Shown here: positions 1-16,477 of the stretch, piece by piece
Layout: every line of letters begins with the position of its first letter
Position numbering within the stretch: position 1 is the stretch's first letter
Source of the DNA: Serendipita indica DSM 11827
Lineage: Eukaryota; Basidiomycota; Agaricomycetes; Sebacinales; Serendipitaceae
DNA length: 64,000 nucleotides
Direction: 5' to 3'
Assembly: GCA_910890315.1 (NCBI GenBank)
Contig: CAJVGD010000046.1
Coordinates: 310,001-374,000 of the forward strand
Program-made: the position numbers and the translations under genes
The notes under the pieces: model-generated
Told to the model about the DNA's origin: nothing
Database searches by the model: none
The model's input: only the letters and a program-made list of their open reading frames with translations

Positions 1-180
1 TTTGGAGGCTGTCAATGAACATTGGTAAGACAATGATATATCTTGAGAGCCGATACTTGCTGTTTCTTCTGTCGCTGGTACTTTCGCTGCCTTTGCTTCT
101 GCAGAGACAGCTTTTTTGGCTCGCGAACGTGCATTGTTCGCGGTTGTGGTGGATGCGTATGTCCTAAGTCCGGAGTACAT
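1..180 (-). CDS. Possible 5' exon of an unidentified gene running off the left edge
   Basis: On the minus strand an ATG at 180 opens a frame that stays open to the window edge. It encodes an Ala/Lys/Thr/Ser-rich stretch (for example ARSRAKKAVSAEAKAAKV). The composition could suit a mitochondrial presequence or a basic disordered tail. I recognise no domain. No splice site was identified, and the rest of the gene would lie outside the window. It could equally be chance. Confidence 0.22.
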   Translation of the reverse strand, partial: MYSGLRTYASTTTANNARSRAKKAVSAEAKAAKVPATEETASIGSQDISLSYQCSLTASK

Positions 181-561
181 ACAGAATATGCACACCTTTT
201 TGCGTGTCACGCGTGCCAGCGGCAACATTGAAAACAAGGATGTCGAGGTTGGAGACGAAGAGATGACAGCCATCCATTGAGAGAGAGAGAGAAATTTATC
301 TTGTCCTCGCTAGCAGGTACTACATGGAACCAAGACGCGATCTAAACAGACATGGGGCCATTATTCGAGTTTTGATAGTGTGTGAAGCTAGGGTACACTC
401 TGGCGTCCAGGTGGTGGTTGCAGACCGGGATGTATTGTTTGTGGTGACCTCTATAGTATGGTACTAACAGCCATCCATTGAACCGAACCCGAAACAAGAT
501 ACCTGTATTCCAGCTACACAATTCATGACAATAAAGACGTAATATCCAAAGGGTGAGCTAT
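181..561. other. Intergenic stretch with a short GA repeat and a 15-bp direct repeat
   Basis: No coding signal is seen. It holds a GA dinucleotide run at about 279-292. The 15-mer ACAGCCATCCATTGA occurs twice, at 266-280 and 467-481, 201 bp apart. It serves as the 3' flank of the minus-strand AAA-bromodomain gene that ends at 562. Confidence 0.5.
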
Positions 562-5076
<4,515 letters not shown>

Positions 5077-5778
5077 CAGCGACAAATGGCAGCAGACTAA
5101 GATGCAAAACGGCGTGGTCAGAGGGCGCAACGGCTCTCTGGCCCGTCTCTGAGCAGTCAAGAAATCTCCCAAAAATCGCGGAAAAGATGTATTGTCAGCG
5201 ATCTATCAGTTTTTACACTTTACAAACGAGCCCGCGCTGCTTCACGCGCGGGAACCGAGTGTACTCCTCTGCAGGCTGCGCTCCGAGTGCATGCAAGATT
5301 GCAAACCGAATCGACGAGATGACAGGTCTATGATGCGCTCGTTTGCTTATCTTCATGATTTCCTTGCCAGCGCGAGTCCCAACAGGGGGATCTGCGTTTT
5401 CATAACGAATTGGGAGGGATCCAAGGTGCGAATCTGCGTCTTTCCTGCAACGCGGACGTTGGCCAAGTGATAACACACTTCAAAGGCGGCGAGCAAGAAC
5501 AGTCGTAAAAATAAACATAAAATCATAATATGTCTAGATATATTCCATTTATCCTACTCGAGCTCATAAGAGACCAGTTCCACTCACCAACTTCGACCGC
5601 GCACGCGCCGCATTGACACTGCCGTTGGGCGTTGTTCCGCACTGACCTCGAGGCTCCCAAGAGGATTACAGGCGTTTTATACAAGTCGTAATAAACCAGC
5701 GGCGCAGACGACCAGCGCGCCGTAGAGCCCAAGCTTGGACTCCGCTCTCCCCCACGAATATCCCCCAGTCACTAAGCC
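5077..5778. other. Divergent intergenic region (about 700 bp) between YTA7 and WHI2-like genes
   Basis: It separates two start codons facing away from each other, so it should contain both promoters. Open frames of 60-92 codons exist on both strands, but none shows a domain or splice context. No RNA gene was recognised. Confidence 0.5.
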
Positions 5779-6944
5779 ATGGCGTCCTCGTCGTCTCCAA
5801 TCACACAAGTGTCCCAGACGCAACAGCTCCCAGTCGGTTTGCAGCCGCACTTGGTGGCCCGACTCTTGTTGGACCTTCGTGGACAGCGATTCTCTGTCGA
5901 CAGGGAAACGATTATGAATCTTCCTGAATCAGTTTTGCTCTGTTTGTTCCCCAATGGTCTCGTTTTGAGCAGAAATTCGGCCGTTCTCGACGCAATAGAC
6001 GACGGCGAGGACGAGGAGATTTACGGCGTAGACGTACGTTGTCCATCCGCTGGGCCCTTGAAAAAGCTGAACACGAATTTCTTCATCAGTTTGATCCACA
6101 GTGCTTCCACTATGTCCTCGACTACTTTAAGAAATCGGGCGAACAGTTCTACGGCGTTTCAGAACAGACGTCGTCGCCCTTTCAGGCTCAGCAGCAATGG
6201 ATCGACTCTCAGGGGGATCCATTGATGGTCCAGCAAAATCCTCTCTTGTCCAAGCAGGCTATCATCGTCCTCCGTGAGGAACTAGAGTACTTTGCCATTC
6301 CTCCCTCGTCCGAGAGCACCGCAACAGACAAGAATGGCATTGCAAACGAACGTCTACTCGACCTCAAGAGACAATGTGGACTCAAGTTGTTGGAGAAACG
6401 CAACATCTTTACGGCGCTTCAGCGCAACGTCAACAAGGAGAATAACATGGCCGAGCAGCACTTGATTGACATGCTCTGCGTCAGGTGAGCATCCTCATCA
6501 TTCCTGGGTCCTGTCGCATTCTAATTATTGGGCTAGTGGATTCGATAGAGACGACGTGTGGGGTTTCCGAGCGGTCGAACCCAATCGTTGCTGCTTGTCC
6601 TCCATCGCCCTCGTCCAGCTCAAGACCGGAATCACCCACGAAGCCCCAACGGATGCAAATCCAACTGGTGTCGTGGTCGATCAAACGCAAATGACCACGG
6701 CCCAAAAGCTCTTGTTGTTCTGGCGCAAGCCGGCTGTACGTAGTGCTGACTCGGGACGCGACCTATTCTAACTTTCGCATAGCGCAAATGCTGGTGGGAT
6801 GGTATCGAGGTCGATCTTGGCACTGCAGATGCACCAAGGGTTGTCAAGCTTTGGGCCAGGCGTGTGTGGACCCTGGAGCTTAGTCTGGTACGTTTCCAAT
6901 AGGCATTGCCCCTATATAAGTAAGCTTACACTCTGCAGATATAG
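5779..6944 (+). CDS. WHI2: WHI2-like BTB/POZ (T1-type) domain protein
   Basis: This is a probable homologue of yeast Whi2, a BTB-fold protein that partners Psr phosphatases in stress response and in restraint of TORC1. Five exons rebuild in phase: 5779-6033, 6090-6484, 6537-6735, 6783-6887 and 6939-6944, giving 319 residues. The N-terminal part carries the T1/BTB signature (LLDLRGQRFSVDRETIMNLP, then LLCLFPNGLVLSR). The first intron falls inside the domain and joins EEIYGVD to FDPQCFHYVLDYF. The C-terminal part has RKCWWDGIEVDLG, a segment usual in fungal Whi2-type proteins. The final exon is only 6 nt (one Ile codon and the stop). Family placement is firm; orthology to WHI2 rather than another T1-domain protein is likely but not certain. 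Confidence 0.8.
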
Positions 6945-7291
6945 TTCCGCGGCCAAATGTCGCTTTCTATCGACCTCTTACGATCAGCTATGACTGTAGT
7001 GCCTTCGGACTTTCTTACAGATGGAGGCCTTCCTCGAGTCGAGAGACATATATTTGCCCGTGATTCCTTTCATTTCCGCACAAAATTCTGCAGTGCTCTT
7101 GTATTTCTGCTTGAATGGATGCACGTTACAGATGATGCGACAGAGGCTAAGCGTCTTGGACTCCTCGTCGTTGAACACCGCGCCAAACACGTATTAAATC
7201 TCGGCGCGAATCAACACGCGTTAATAGTATAAAGCCCTTGTCGTCGCGGATTGAGCCGTCGAACGTTGGACGGGACTCATCGTCGACGCAT
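6945..7291. other. Intergenic region upstream of YPP1
   Basis: About 350 bp between two genes on the same strand. Open frames of 60-90 codons on either strand show no family features. It probably holds the 3' end of the BTB gene and the YPP1 promoter. Confidence 0.45.
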
Positions 7292-10200
7292 ATGGCACAA
7301 CAAGCGGATCTCAAGGCGACACATTACACCCATCAACTGCAAAATGCTCTTACACGCGGTCTCTGGGCAGATCCCTCGCCTGCACTGGCCGTCAAGGGCG
7401 AGCCGATGACATGGAGCGAACTTTTACGAAAGTATAAAAAGCACTGCGTTTCGCAGCACAGTAAGCATTCTATATGCTCTATAATGCATGGAATTGCTCA
7501 TTAAATCTCAAAAGTCACTGCAGAAATAGCTTTACAGACCCAGAGTCTGTCTCTGCTATTGCTCCCCGATCCAGTAGACGCCAAACGCATCACACAAGAA
7601 GACCTAGATGGCGACTCCGAGGAACCGCATGGGTCCATGTCACTTGGGACGGAATGCGAGTTGTCTCCTTCCCGCATTGACGATGCTCGGCTCGGTTTTG
7701 CCGCACTCGAGCTCCTGAATGATACACCAAACGAGAGAGACGTGAGTGAAACCGCACACAACCCATATACTTATGTAATCTTGTATAGTCTACATTATTC
7801 ACCCGAGCGTATTTTGCATATGCTCTGAAGCGCTACAAGGAGTGCCTTGCTCTCCTTAATCCGATGAGCTTTGATGAAGACGTGCCGGAGCCAGCGTCGG
7901 CTACCAAATCTACGAGACTCCAAGTACCCAGCGAAGGGTCGACAGGATCGACAGGCACACATCTCACTTGGACTGGGAGTATTGCAAGTGTGGATGTGGA
8001 CGTTCGAGATGCGAAAATGTGGAGACTGGTGGAAATCATTCGCGGAAGGTGCCTCCAAGGCTCGTTCAAATCTCACTGACCACACCTTTGTCTCACACTT
8101 CTCTCTAGGCATGGCTATGGAAAAGCTGGGTCATGCGGAAGAGGCCTTGAGCGTATACGAAGCAGCGCTTCCAATCTTACAATCCCTTCGACTTCCCCAC
8201 ACTCCGGCCTCTCAAAACGACGCTGTTGACCCATCCTTTATCAAGTATCGCGAACTGTGGAGGTGGGCGGAGCGTTTGCTCTGGCGTGCAAGTTGCCTTG
8301 TTTCGCGCTTTGCACCAATAGACCGCGCCCTCACAGTGTTTCGCGTTTACTCAAATCATGCACAGTACTATCCTCCAACGTTCCGACCAAACCATCGATC
8401 CATCGTTTCATCCCTTTATCTATATGCATTGCTGCTGACCTATCCGGGCTCTGAGCAAGCGATTCCCGGCGTAACTCGACTCTCATGGATTACAGAGGCC
8501 AGAACGCTACTCGGGGAGTACCGACTCGTTCTCGCTCAGAGCACCGTCTTCCCGAGAGCTGGTGATCGGAATATCAAAGTAGAGGAATACTGTGACGGTG
8601 TCATGGCTGTATGGGAACGCGCTGGTGCGAATGGAAAAGAAGCTCAATGGGCCATAGAGGCAAGTGACTAAATATAACAGTTTGAGATGCCTGACGGCGA
8701 TTTAACAGATCCTATGGTGGGCGACTCGAATGACGTTCCACTCTCACAGGATATTTCGACATCTCGTTCGATTGATACATGCAAACGGCGACAATGAACT
8801 GGCAAAGCGAACGATGGCACTCTATGCTCAGCTGGTCACAAAGTCGCGCCAAGCATCTATGGGCGAGGTCGAGTCGACTATCCGTCGACGAAGAACATTG
8901 GACAATTTGGACAACGATACAGTCGTAATGGGGGATGTCGAAACTATTGAAGATTCAATTGGATCAGACAGTGACCGTCAATTTGTCGAGTGTCTGATCT
9001 TTGGAGCAAGGATGCTCTGCAGACTTCCAGGGGATGTGGAAGATATAAAGACTGCAAGCAATTATCTTGCCAGTGCTCGGGATATTGTTTCACAAAGCAC
9101 AAGTCTTGGAACAGATAACGTTTTGAGGGCACGTCTTTCTTGTGCGGAAGGGGTTGCCGAGTTGACACTGGCACATAGAGGTCAGCCTCTATTGACACGA
9201 GGCCCTAGAAGGCTAATTCGCCTCCATTGCAGATGCTGATCCAATTACACGACCTGTTCTTATGCGAAGTGCTCTGAACCACCTTGGCTCAGCTGTTCAG
9301 CTGAACCCAGCCTCTCCCGACGCGTACTATCACCTAGCGATAGCGTTGATACAAGCTGGACCTACTCGAGACGTTGAAGCCTCGGTACAAGCCGCGCAAC
9401 ATGCCGTCGAATTAGATGCGTCCGATATCCGGTACTGGCACCTGCTAGGCCTTGTTTTGTCCGCAAGTGGACAACACGCTCAAGCCCGCAAGGTTCTCAT
9501 CATTGGTGAAGAACTCGAGTTGGACGGGGATGCTGAAGGTACTGTTGAAGAACCCACAGTAGCCACCACTTCAGACTCGGTCCTTGGAGAAAGTCAATCA
9601 GCTTCGCCTACTCAACCTGAAACATTAATCCCTGTTCATCAAAAGCACTGCCCGACACCGTCAAAGATGTTATTACCGCCTCTAGATCATCCACAGCCCA
9701 GCAAGGAGGATCTCTTTGAACACGGACTACAACTGCGAATGACGCTTCTGTCCCTCATTGAGCTCGTCGATGGTGCCGAGGTGGCAAGCGTCAAATGGGT
9801 AGAGGTGTTTGCCTGGTTTGCAGAACGAGGGGGATGGGCGCAGCCCAACGAAGAAAGTACGATGCGTCTACATTCTGTGTTAGTTTCTCTGACTGAGAGG
9901 CAGGGCGTGCATCCTTTGACCTACCTCCAATCAACACCATTCCGCCTTCTGATTCGGGTCATGAAAGTAATGAAGACGACCCCTATCCACAGCGTACTCG
10001 GTCTGCTTCAGTCAGTGATGTATCAACCAGCGGTCTGCCTATCACTGTGGTTCCTCCACAGCCGAAGGACCAGGGAGATTCGGACTCCGTCCATACAGTG
10101 CGGCTGTCGAGTGAAAAGGATGAAGAACAGAGTATCTCGCGGACGAAAAAAGCACAAAGAATAATAAAAGAGCAAGTCAATAAACGGCAGTCCCAGATCC

Positions 10201-11056
10201 AGACAATATCCAAGAAGCTTGGTCGAAGCAATACGTTACGGTCTCAGATGTCTCGAGCGAGTTCAACTCCAGGTAAGCTCTGTCTATAGCCTTATCAGGT
10301 AGATTCTTATTCGTTCAAGATATTACGTTGCTGGCCGAAAACAGTCGTCTGTATCAAGCTTCATCCATTCATTCAAGACAACGGATGTCACCAAGGGCCT
10401 CCTATATCAATACTTCTCAATCACCTCCGCCTCGGACCCCGCCAGCACCTGCCCTTGCGGATATTGTCGAGCAGCGGTCGGCTAGGGAAAAGCGCCTGAT
10501 CTGTGAGCTTTGGCTGACATCTGCGGCGACATTCCGAAGGATGGGAAAGCTGGAACAAGCTCGCGAGGCCGTTCAAGAGGCAGAAGGACTAGACGAGGGT
10601 CACCCTGGTGTCTGGGTTCAGGTAATTTATATAACGCCCATCCGGACCACTCACTCAATTTTTTTTTAGTTGGGATTGTATTTTGTGGCAAACGGGGAGT
10701 CGTCGAAAGCTAGATCGGCATTTCACAAGGCTCTGGTGATCAATCCGGACTACATTCCCGCAGTAGTTCATCTCGCGCAGCAATATCTTAAGCCAGTTGC
10801 GGGGCAGACAGTGCCTGCCTTGGTAAGCGAGGAAACAGAATCGGCAAGAGGAATGGTAGATTTGGCGGCGGGTATGCTATCATCCTTTACCAAGGGACCC
10901 GGCTGGGATGTTCCGGAAGCATGGTACCTCCTTGCAAACGCAGTCTCGTTACAGGGTCGGAAGGAACGAGAGAGGGAATGCCTGACGTACGCCCTTGGCT
11001 TGATAGAGGGTAAGCCTATACGGGACATTCGCATTGCTCTTGATTGTGCGTTATGA
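7292..11056 (+). CDS. YPP1: YPP1/TTC7-family TPR protein (PI4-kinase complex scaffold)
   Basis: This long TPR-repeat protein matches the Ypp1/TTC7 family, which tethers the Stt4/PI4KIIIalpha phosphatidylinositol 4-kinase to Efr3 at the plasma membrane. Visible parts: N-terminal HYTHQLQNALTRGLW; helical repeats such as RYKECLALLNP and LGHAEEALSVYEAALP; a central block NPASPDAYYHLAIALIQAG followed by WHLLGLVLSASGQHAQARK; a Ser/Gln-rich disordered linker (about 9540-10450); and C-terminal TPRs (MGKLEQAREAVQEAEGLDEG, then ARSAFHKALVINPDYIPAVV). The last residues KPIRDIRIALDCAL resemble the conserved family C-terminus, so I read through rather than splice at 11010. The first ATG is at 7292. One intron (8060-8108) appears to need a GC donor. 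The stop lies only 90 bp before the next start codon. Confidence 0.82.
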
Positions 11057-11146
11057 TACACCACGTTTATTACACTGTTTCTGCTTTATCGCTAGTCGTG
11101 CTGCTGGCCCGTCACCTGTGAGTGGTTGATCAACTTGTTCCACACC

Positions 11147-13790
11147 ATGTCCACAACATCTCACCCATTGGATCCACTAACTCCTCAAGAGGTTAATGCT
11201 ACGCAGATACGACATCAAGTTCAAGAGTGCTGACAGTCTCTAGATTTCCAGTATCAGTCGCGCGATCCGGCTGGAGCTGGTTAAAGATGGTGTTCAAGCC
11301 TTCAAATTCATTCAAGCGAACCTGGTCCTACCAAAGAAGTCAGATGTTCTAACGGCCGTAGGCCTTATGAAGCCTCTAGGCATCTTCCCCAAGGATCAGT
11401 CCGTATTACAACGGTCTGCTGAAGTCGACGTACGTTTCACTGGCTTTTCGAGTCGTTTTTCCTGATGTACTTTAGTTTATCAATCCCATTGACGGGTGAG
11501 CAGCGTTTCGCTTAGTCTCAGCGGCTCTGATATCGTAGATTGACGCACAACGTCATCTTGAATTGGGACGGGGCTGCCTGGAATGTAAAGGAACATAAAG
11601 TACTGCCTGAAGGAGTTCACCCACAGGTATGATGCAAGTAGTCAGAAGTTCTCACTAATGAGCGGGCTGATTTCAGATCACCCCAGAAGAGTTGAATGAA
11701 GCGGATGAGGCAGTCAGACGTAACCCAGAAGTCATCAAGCTTGCTGCAGAAATCGGCACGTCGTTCGCAATCGCTAATGTTTGTTCTGACATTCCGTGAA
11801 GGTGTCACCGCGGAGCAGTTACATGCCGATGGATGGTCAATCGGTTACGATGATCGGTTCCCTGCAAAGAGAAGGCTGCAACAATGTCTTCTCTTTGCAA
11901 GATATGAACCCCACGAAAACCTGTATAGCCACCCGCTTGATTTCTTCCCAGTACTGGATTCCAACACATTCGAAGTCGTCCATGTCGACTTTGCGGCGCA
12001 TCGAACTAAGTCTGATAACAAGTTATCTGCCTCCACTACCAAGCCGTTGGAGCTCGCGGCGGATAATTTCGATGCATGTGGCCGAGCACGTATTCCACCG
12101 CCAACAAAGCGGTTTGAATACTTGCCGGACCGTACGGGCCTCAAGCTGAGAGACGACTTGAAGCCCCTTCACATTCTCCAGCCGGAAGGCCCCAGCTTCA
12201 AGGTCAACGGTCACATTGTTGAATGGCAAAAATGGAAAATGCATGTTGGTAGGTCTGTATCATTCTCAGTGGACTTTGGAATAAATTATTGTAGCCTTCA
12301 GCACTCGTGAAGGGATTGCCATCTCAACGGTCTCCTACAATGACAACGGGAATGTTAGGCCCCTATTCTACAGGCTTTCTCTTGTCGAAATGGTGGTTCC
12401 CTATGCAGAGACTGCAGCTCCTCACGCACGCAAGGTAGACGCAGTTCTTTGGCTTAAAATTAGCTGACACCCCTGAAGTTTGCATTCGACGTCGGGGAGT
12501 ATGGCATGGGTACTCAGGGGAATGACCTCTCTCTTGGTTGTGATTGCCTGGGAATGATACACTACATGGTATGTATTGCGACAATTTTATACCTGCTTGC
12601 TGAATACAAGATCCAGCCTGGTAGTTATATGGGCCACTCCGGAGAACCAATCACCATCAACCGTGCAATTTGTATCCATGAGGAAGAGTAAGTCGGGATA
12701 TTCACAACTACGTCTTGCTAAGAGTATAGCGATGGACTCCTTTGGAAGCACACCGACTTTCGACCGGGGGGACGTGCGCACTCCGTACGGAGTCGACGAC
12801 TCGTAATCTCCATGATTGCGACTGTCGCTAATTACGAGTATGCATTCTATGTCTATATTTATCAGGACGGTAGGTGCATTTCCTATCCATCTCGCCTTCT
12901 GACACTATCGAAAGGCTCGGTCTCATTTGCGATTCGACTCACCGGCATCCTCAACGTCTACGTTCTTGCTCCCGGAGAATCATCTGCTCCGTTTGGGACT
13001 ACGATCGCACCACAGATCAACGCACATTACCATCAACACATATTCTCTTTTCGGATCGACCCGTGCATTGACGGCTTGAGAAATACGGTGCTTGAGACAG
13101 ATATTGTACCACTGGAGGCACCCACGGGCTCTTCAGACAACTGGGCCGGGAATGGCTTTACGACCGATGAGCGAGTGGTGAAGACGGCCAAAGAAGGAGG
13201 GCGATCATATGACTTTGAGAAGGATAGAAGGTGGACCATTGTCAACACCTCAAAGACTCATTATGCCAGTGGAAAACCGGTCGGTTACGGTATCATGGTT
13301 CGCGGAGCCTGCACAACCCTCATGGCCAAAGAGGACTCTTGGATCGGAAGAAGAGCCAAATTTGCCACCAAATCTCTTTGGGTCGTTAAGGATGACGAAA
13401 ACGACCCCCGAATGTGGCCCGCTGGCAAATATGTGCCACAAACGAGGGAGCATCCTGCAGACTCAGTGGGATATTGGTGCAGCGGAAGTGATAGCCTCGA
13501 GAATGAAGACATTGTAGTCTTCCTCACGATGGGAATTAATCATATCCCCCATCCTGAGCAGTGGCCGGTGTAAGTGGGCTTTTAACCAATTCAGTATGAT
13601 TACTCATTTGTTGGATAGCATGCCCGTGGAGAAGCTTGAAGTCTCGCTCAAACCCATCAACTTCTTTGATCAGAATCCTGCTCTCGACGTACCGTCGGCT
13701 CCTGATCCAAAGAGTGTACTCGCGTTTGCTGGGCAACACGGTAACGAAACGCAAGGAGCACCAGGAGGGACAGGATCATGCTGCTCTTGA
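11147..13790 (+). CDS. Copper-containing primary amine oxidase
   Basis: This enzyme oxidatively deaminates primary amines to aldehyde, ammonia and hydrogen peroxide using copper and a self-made topaquinone cofactor. Exon 1 starts MSTTSHPLDPLTPQE and splices to ISSISRAIRLEL. The N2/N3-type domains include GVTAEQLHADGWSIGYDD. The catalytic domain has FAFDVGEYGMGTQ (the catalytic-base Asp region). It also has ATVANYEYAF, in which the Tyr of NYEY is the topaquinone precursor. The HYHQH copper ligands lie near 13030 and the third His ligand in NHIPHPEQWPVMP near 13545-13630. No signal peptide is visible and the C-terminus ends GSCCS, so a cytosolic or peroxisomal location is possible. The stop at 13790 faces the convergent GST-like gene 40 bp away. 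Confidence 0.92.
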
Positions 13791-13830
13791 ACAATGGTAT
13801 AGACCGTAAAATTGTGAATAAGATGGTATA

Positions 13831-14731
13831 TTACACAAGTTGCTTTCTCTCAGGCCAAAACTCTGCCGTGAGTCGTCGGTGGTATTGAAGTAGGTTGTCA
13901 TGTCGATAGACTTCCTCAATTATATGAGGTGCTAATCTAGTGATTGATCAGTGCTTGATGGCGCAAAACGTTGAGTTCGTACTGTGGAAATCGAAGGTTC
14001 GCGCTGAGGAAACCATGCACGGATGCGTCGATACGAGTTGGTGTAGATTTTCCAAAAATGTATCCGGTGGAAGGAACGAAGGCGCTCAATGCGTCAATCT
14101 CCTTTTTGACCTTCGTACGGCGTTCCTCGTCTGAGAGTCTAGCGTAACCCGTCGCGTAGAAGCGACTTCTTGTCTAAATGTGGTTAATAAGAATTCCGCT
14201 TATTTTTATTGAAAGCTCACTGGACGATAGACAAACCAATATGCGACTGGACGGCGCACCATGGCTGGAATATCTGCGAGATACAGATCGCGGGTCTCGT
14301 ACCAATTGTCGATCCATCTTTCATAGCCCATTGCCTCTACCAGATTTGTCTCAACTAGGGCTCGTAGCGCGACAGTGACAGCTTGCTCCTTGTCGGTAAG
14401 GAGGGCTCTGCGGTCAAGGCAGTCAATGAAGCCTTTAGAGACACAAGTGTCGTAAGCAAGCTCTGAATCGGGCACGATTTCATCGTTTATTTTCAGAACC
14501 GGAAGTAATTTCCGAGGCACTTTCATGATATCTCCGTGCTCGAGTTGCAACGGGTGGCCAGAGAATCGGAGAAGGGCCTCCAGCTTATTGACAAAGGGAG
14601 ACTGTTGTTTAGTCATTCAGTGAACTGGAGTACCTCGGACCGGTACGTACACTGCAGAACTCATTGAGGTCAGCCTCGAACCTCAAGAGTGAGACTTGGT
14701 TGGTACTGTCTATGGGCCTAGAGGAGTCCAT
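13831..14731 (-). CDS. GST-fold protein (FAX/metaxin-like), tandem copy A
   Basis: This small thioredoxin/GST-fold protein resembles fungal relatives of failed axon connections/metaxin proteins. Exon 1 starts MDSSRP at 14731 and ends with FCS. It splices to SPFVNKLEALLRFSGHPLQ, giving a CSPF motif where GST-fold proteins carry the CxxC or Ser/Cys site. The middle exon continues IMKVPRKLLPVLKI and PDSELAYDTC (the cis-Pro and following beta/alpha region), then helical ALVETNLVEAMGYERWIDNWYETRD. A second exon has FYATGYARLSDEE, and the last exon ends AEFWPERKQLV with a stop at 13831. It is a close paralogue of the gene at 15224-16141. The actual substrate is unknown. Confidence 0.8.
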
Positions 14732-14949
14732 GATTACTTGAAGGCCTGTACTGTTGACTTTGGGCCTTTTATTTGAGTCCAGGGTCGGATCGCAGTAGTC
14801 CCAAGACTCGCAGCAGATGCCTTCCACGTAGACTGATGACAGAAAACTCGGGCCCGAGCTGCGGGGATGAATAATCTCCGAATCGAATTCAATGTGCTTC
14901 AAGGGCGGATGGCGCAGTTTTTGACAATAACGTAATGCAGTCTGTCACA

Positions 14950-15223
14950 GCTAAGATACAAACCATTATGCTTGGGCAAGGCAGGCAGCTTCCAGGGCCT
15001 ATGATCCAAAAATGAACTTTGTCAGCTTCGATCGATCCTCAAGGTGAATCTTCTTCCTTTACCATGTTGCTGCGTCCGCATTGACCCTTCGTCCTGCCCC
15101 TCTCCTCCCGACCTAAAGGGTTATCCGCATATGATGAATTACAAAGGGGCAACACGTAGGTAAATAGGACCGTGCTCAGTGCTATTGGCGGCAAATAACA
15201 GAAATCATCCATTACATAGTATA
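14950..15223. other. Spacer between the two GST-like copies
   Basis: Non-coding spacer of about 270 bp that includes the promoter side of copy A and the 3' flank of copy B. No open frame with family features was found. Confidence 0.4.
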
Positions 15224-16141
15224 CTACGCTAGTTGCTTTCTCTCGGGCCAGAACTCTGCCGTGATTCTCCGGTAATATTGAATCAGGTTATCGTGTCGAT
15301 ATATTTCCTCGATTAAACGAGGCACTAGCCTATTCAAGACTGGTCAGTGTGTGTCGCACAAAAATGGAGTAGATTCGTACTGTCCGCAACGAAGATTAGC
15401 ACTGAGAAAACCGTGCACGCATGCGTCGATGCGAGTTGGTGCAGATTTTCCAAGAATGTATCCGGTGGAAGGAACGAAGGCGCTTAATGCGTCAATCTCC
15501 TTTTTGACCTTGGTGCGTCGTTCTTCATCTGACAGTCTGGCGTATCCTGTCCCGTAGAAGCGGCTCATAGTCTAAAGAAAGGTCAGCGAGGGCGCCGTCT
15601 GATCTTCTAGCAAAAGCTTACTGGACGATAGACCAGCCAATATGCGACTGGAGGGCGTACCATAGCAGGAATGTCGACAAGGTACAAATCGCGAGTCTCA
15701 TACCAATGTTCAATCCACCTTTCATAGCTCATCGCCTCTACTAAGTTTGTCTCGACCAGTGCTCGAATCGCGACGGTGATAGCTTGCTCCTTGTCAGTAA
15801 GGTGCACTTTGTAGTCGAGGCATTCAGCGATGCCTCTCACGACGCAAGTGTCATAGGCGAACTCTGAATCCGGTACAATCTCCTCGTCGATCTTGAGAGC
15901 TGGAAGCAGTTTCCGGGGCATTTTCATGATATCGCCGCGCTCGACTTGCACCGGATAACCAGAGAATTTGAGAAGGGCTTCTAGTTTATTAACAAATGGG
16001 GACTAATAGGGAGTCGGTCAGTGAGCACGACAGGGGAGTGTTCCTGGTCGAAGTACATACGCTGCAGAACTCATTAGGGTCTGCTGCAAACCGCAAGACA
16101 GAGAGTTTTTTGGCATTATTGGCATGTTTGGAAGAGTCCAT
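15224..16141 (-). CDS. GST-fold protein (FAX/metaxin-like), tandem copy B
   Basis: Paralogue of the gene at 13831-14731 with the same exon plan. Exon 1 is MDSSKHANNAKK through RFAADPNEFCS (start at 16141). Exon 2 begins SPFVNKLEALLKFSGYP and includes KMPRKLLPALKIDEEIVPDS and ETRDLYLVDIPAMVRPP. Exon 3 is MSRFYGTGYARLSDEERR with PTRIDACVHGFLSANL. The last exon ends AEFWPERKQLA with a stop at 15224. CSPF again sits at the expected active-site position. The largest divergence from copy A is in the first exon and near the exon 3 end. Both copies look intact, so both may be expressed. Confidence 0.8.
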
Positions 16142-16477
16142 GGTGAGCTGGGGGGGGCCATGTCGCCAACGCTAAGCTTTTATCTGACTCCAGGGGCAGC
16201 CGCACTCCTTCCAAGCAAGGCTCGCGAGAGGTTTTCCCGTGGCCGATAACAGCAACCTCAGATATGGGTAGCAGTGCACCAATATTTCCGAATCGAATTG
16301 AATACCCTTCGAATGCAGACGGCCAATAAGTCCTTGACAGGATGTCAGTGCAGCTGAGAGCATTGCGACGTACAAAGCGCTGTAGCCAAATTAATAAACT
16401 ATCCGCGGATCGGTAGTGAACCCTGCGCTACCTCTCGTCGATATTGTGGCAAGCGCCTACCTTCTTCCCATACCACG
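16142..16477. promoter_or_regulatory. Divergent promoter region between GST-like copy B and WBP4
   Basis: A 336-bp gap between two start codons facing away from each other. The left part is the duplicated 5' flank of the GST-like unit. No further coding exon was recognised and no core-promoter motif is certain. Confidence 0.4.

Larger units (their letters stand above)
13831..16360. repeat. Direct tandem duplication of a GST-like gene with its 5' flank
   Basis: Two units of about 1.1 kb, spaced about 1.4 kb (stops 1393 bp apart, starts 1410 bp apart), share all exons and intron positions. Similarity continues upstream of each start: both contain a segment reading IEFDSEI / IQFDSEI in the same frame (near 14880 and 16290). 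The duplicated block therefore took in promoter DNA. Third-base divergence is clearly visible, so it is not a very recent event. Confidence 0.75.

Noticed and set aside
11010-11130. Alternative last intron of YPP1 (GTAAGC at about 11010 to a TAG near 11094)
   Set aside because: Splicing would give a short VVLLARHL end. Reading through gives KPIRDIRIALDCAL, closer to the usual family C-terminus.
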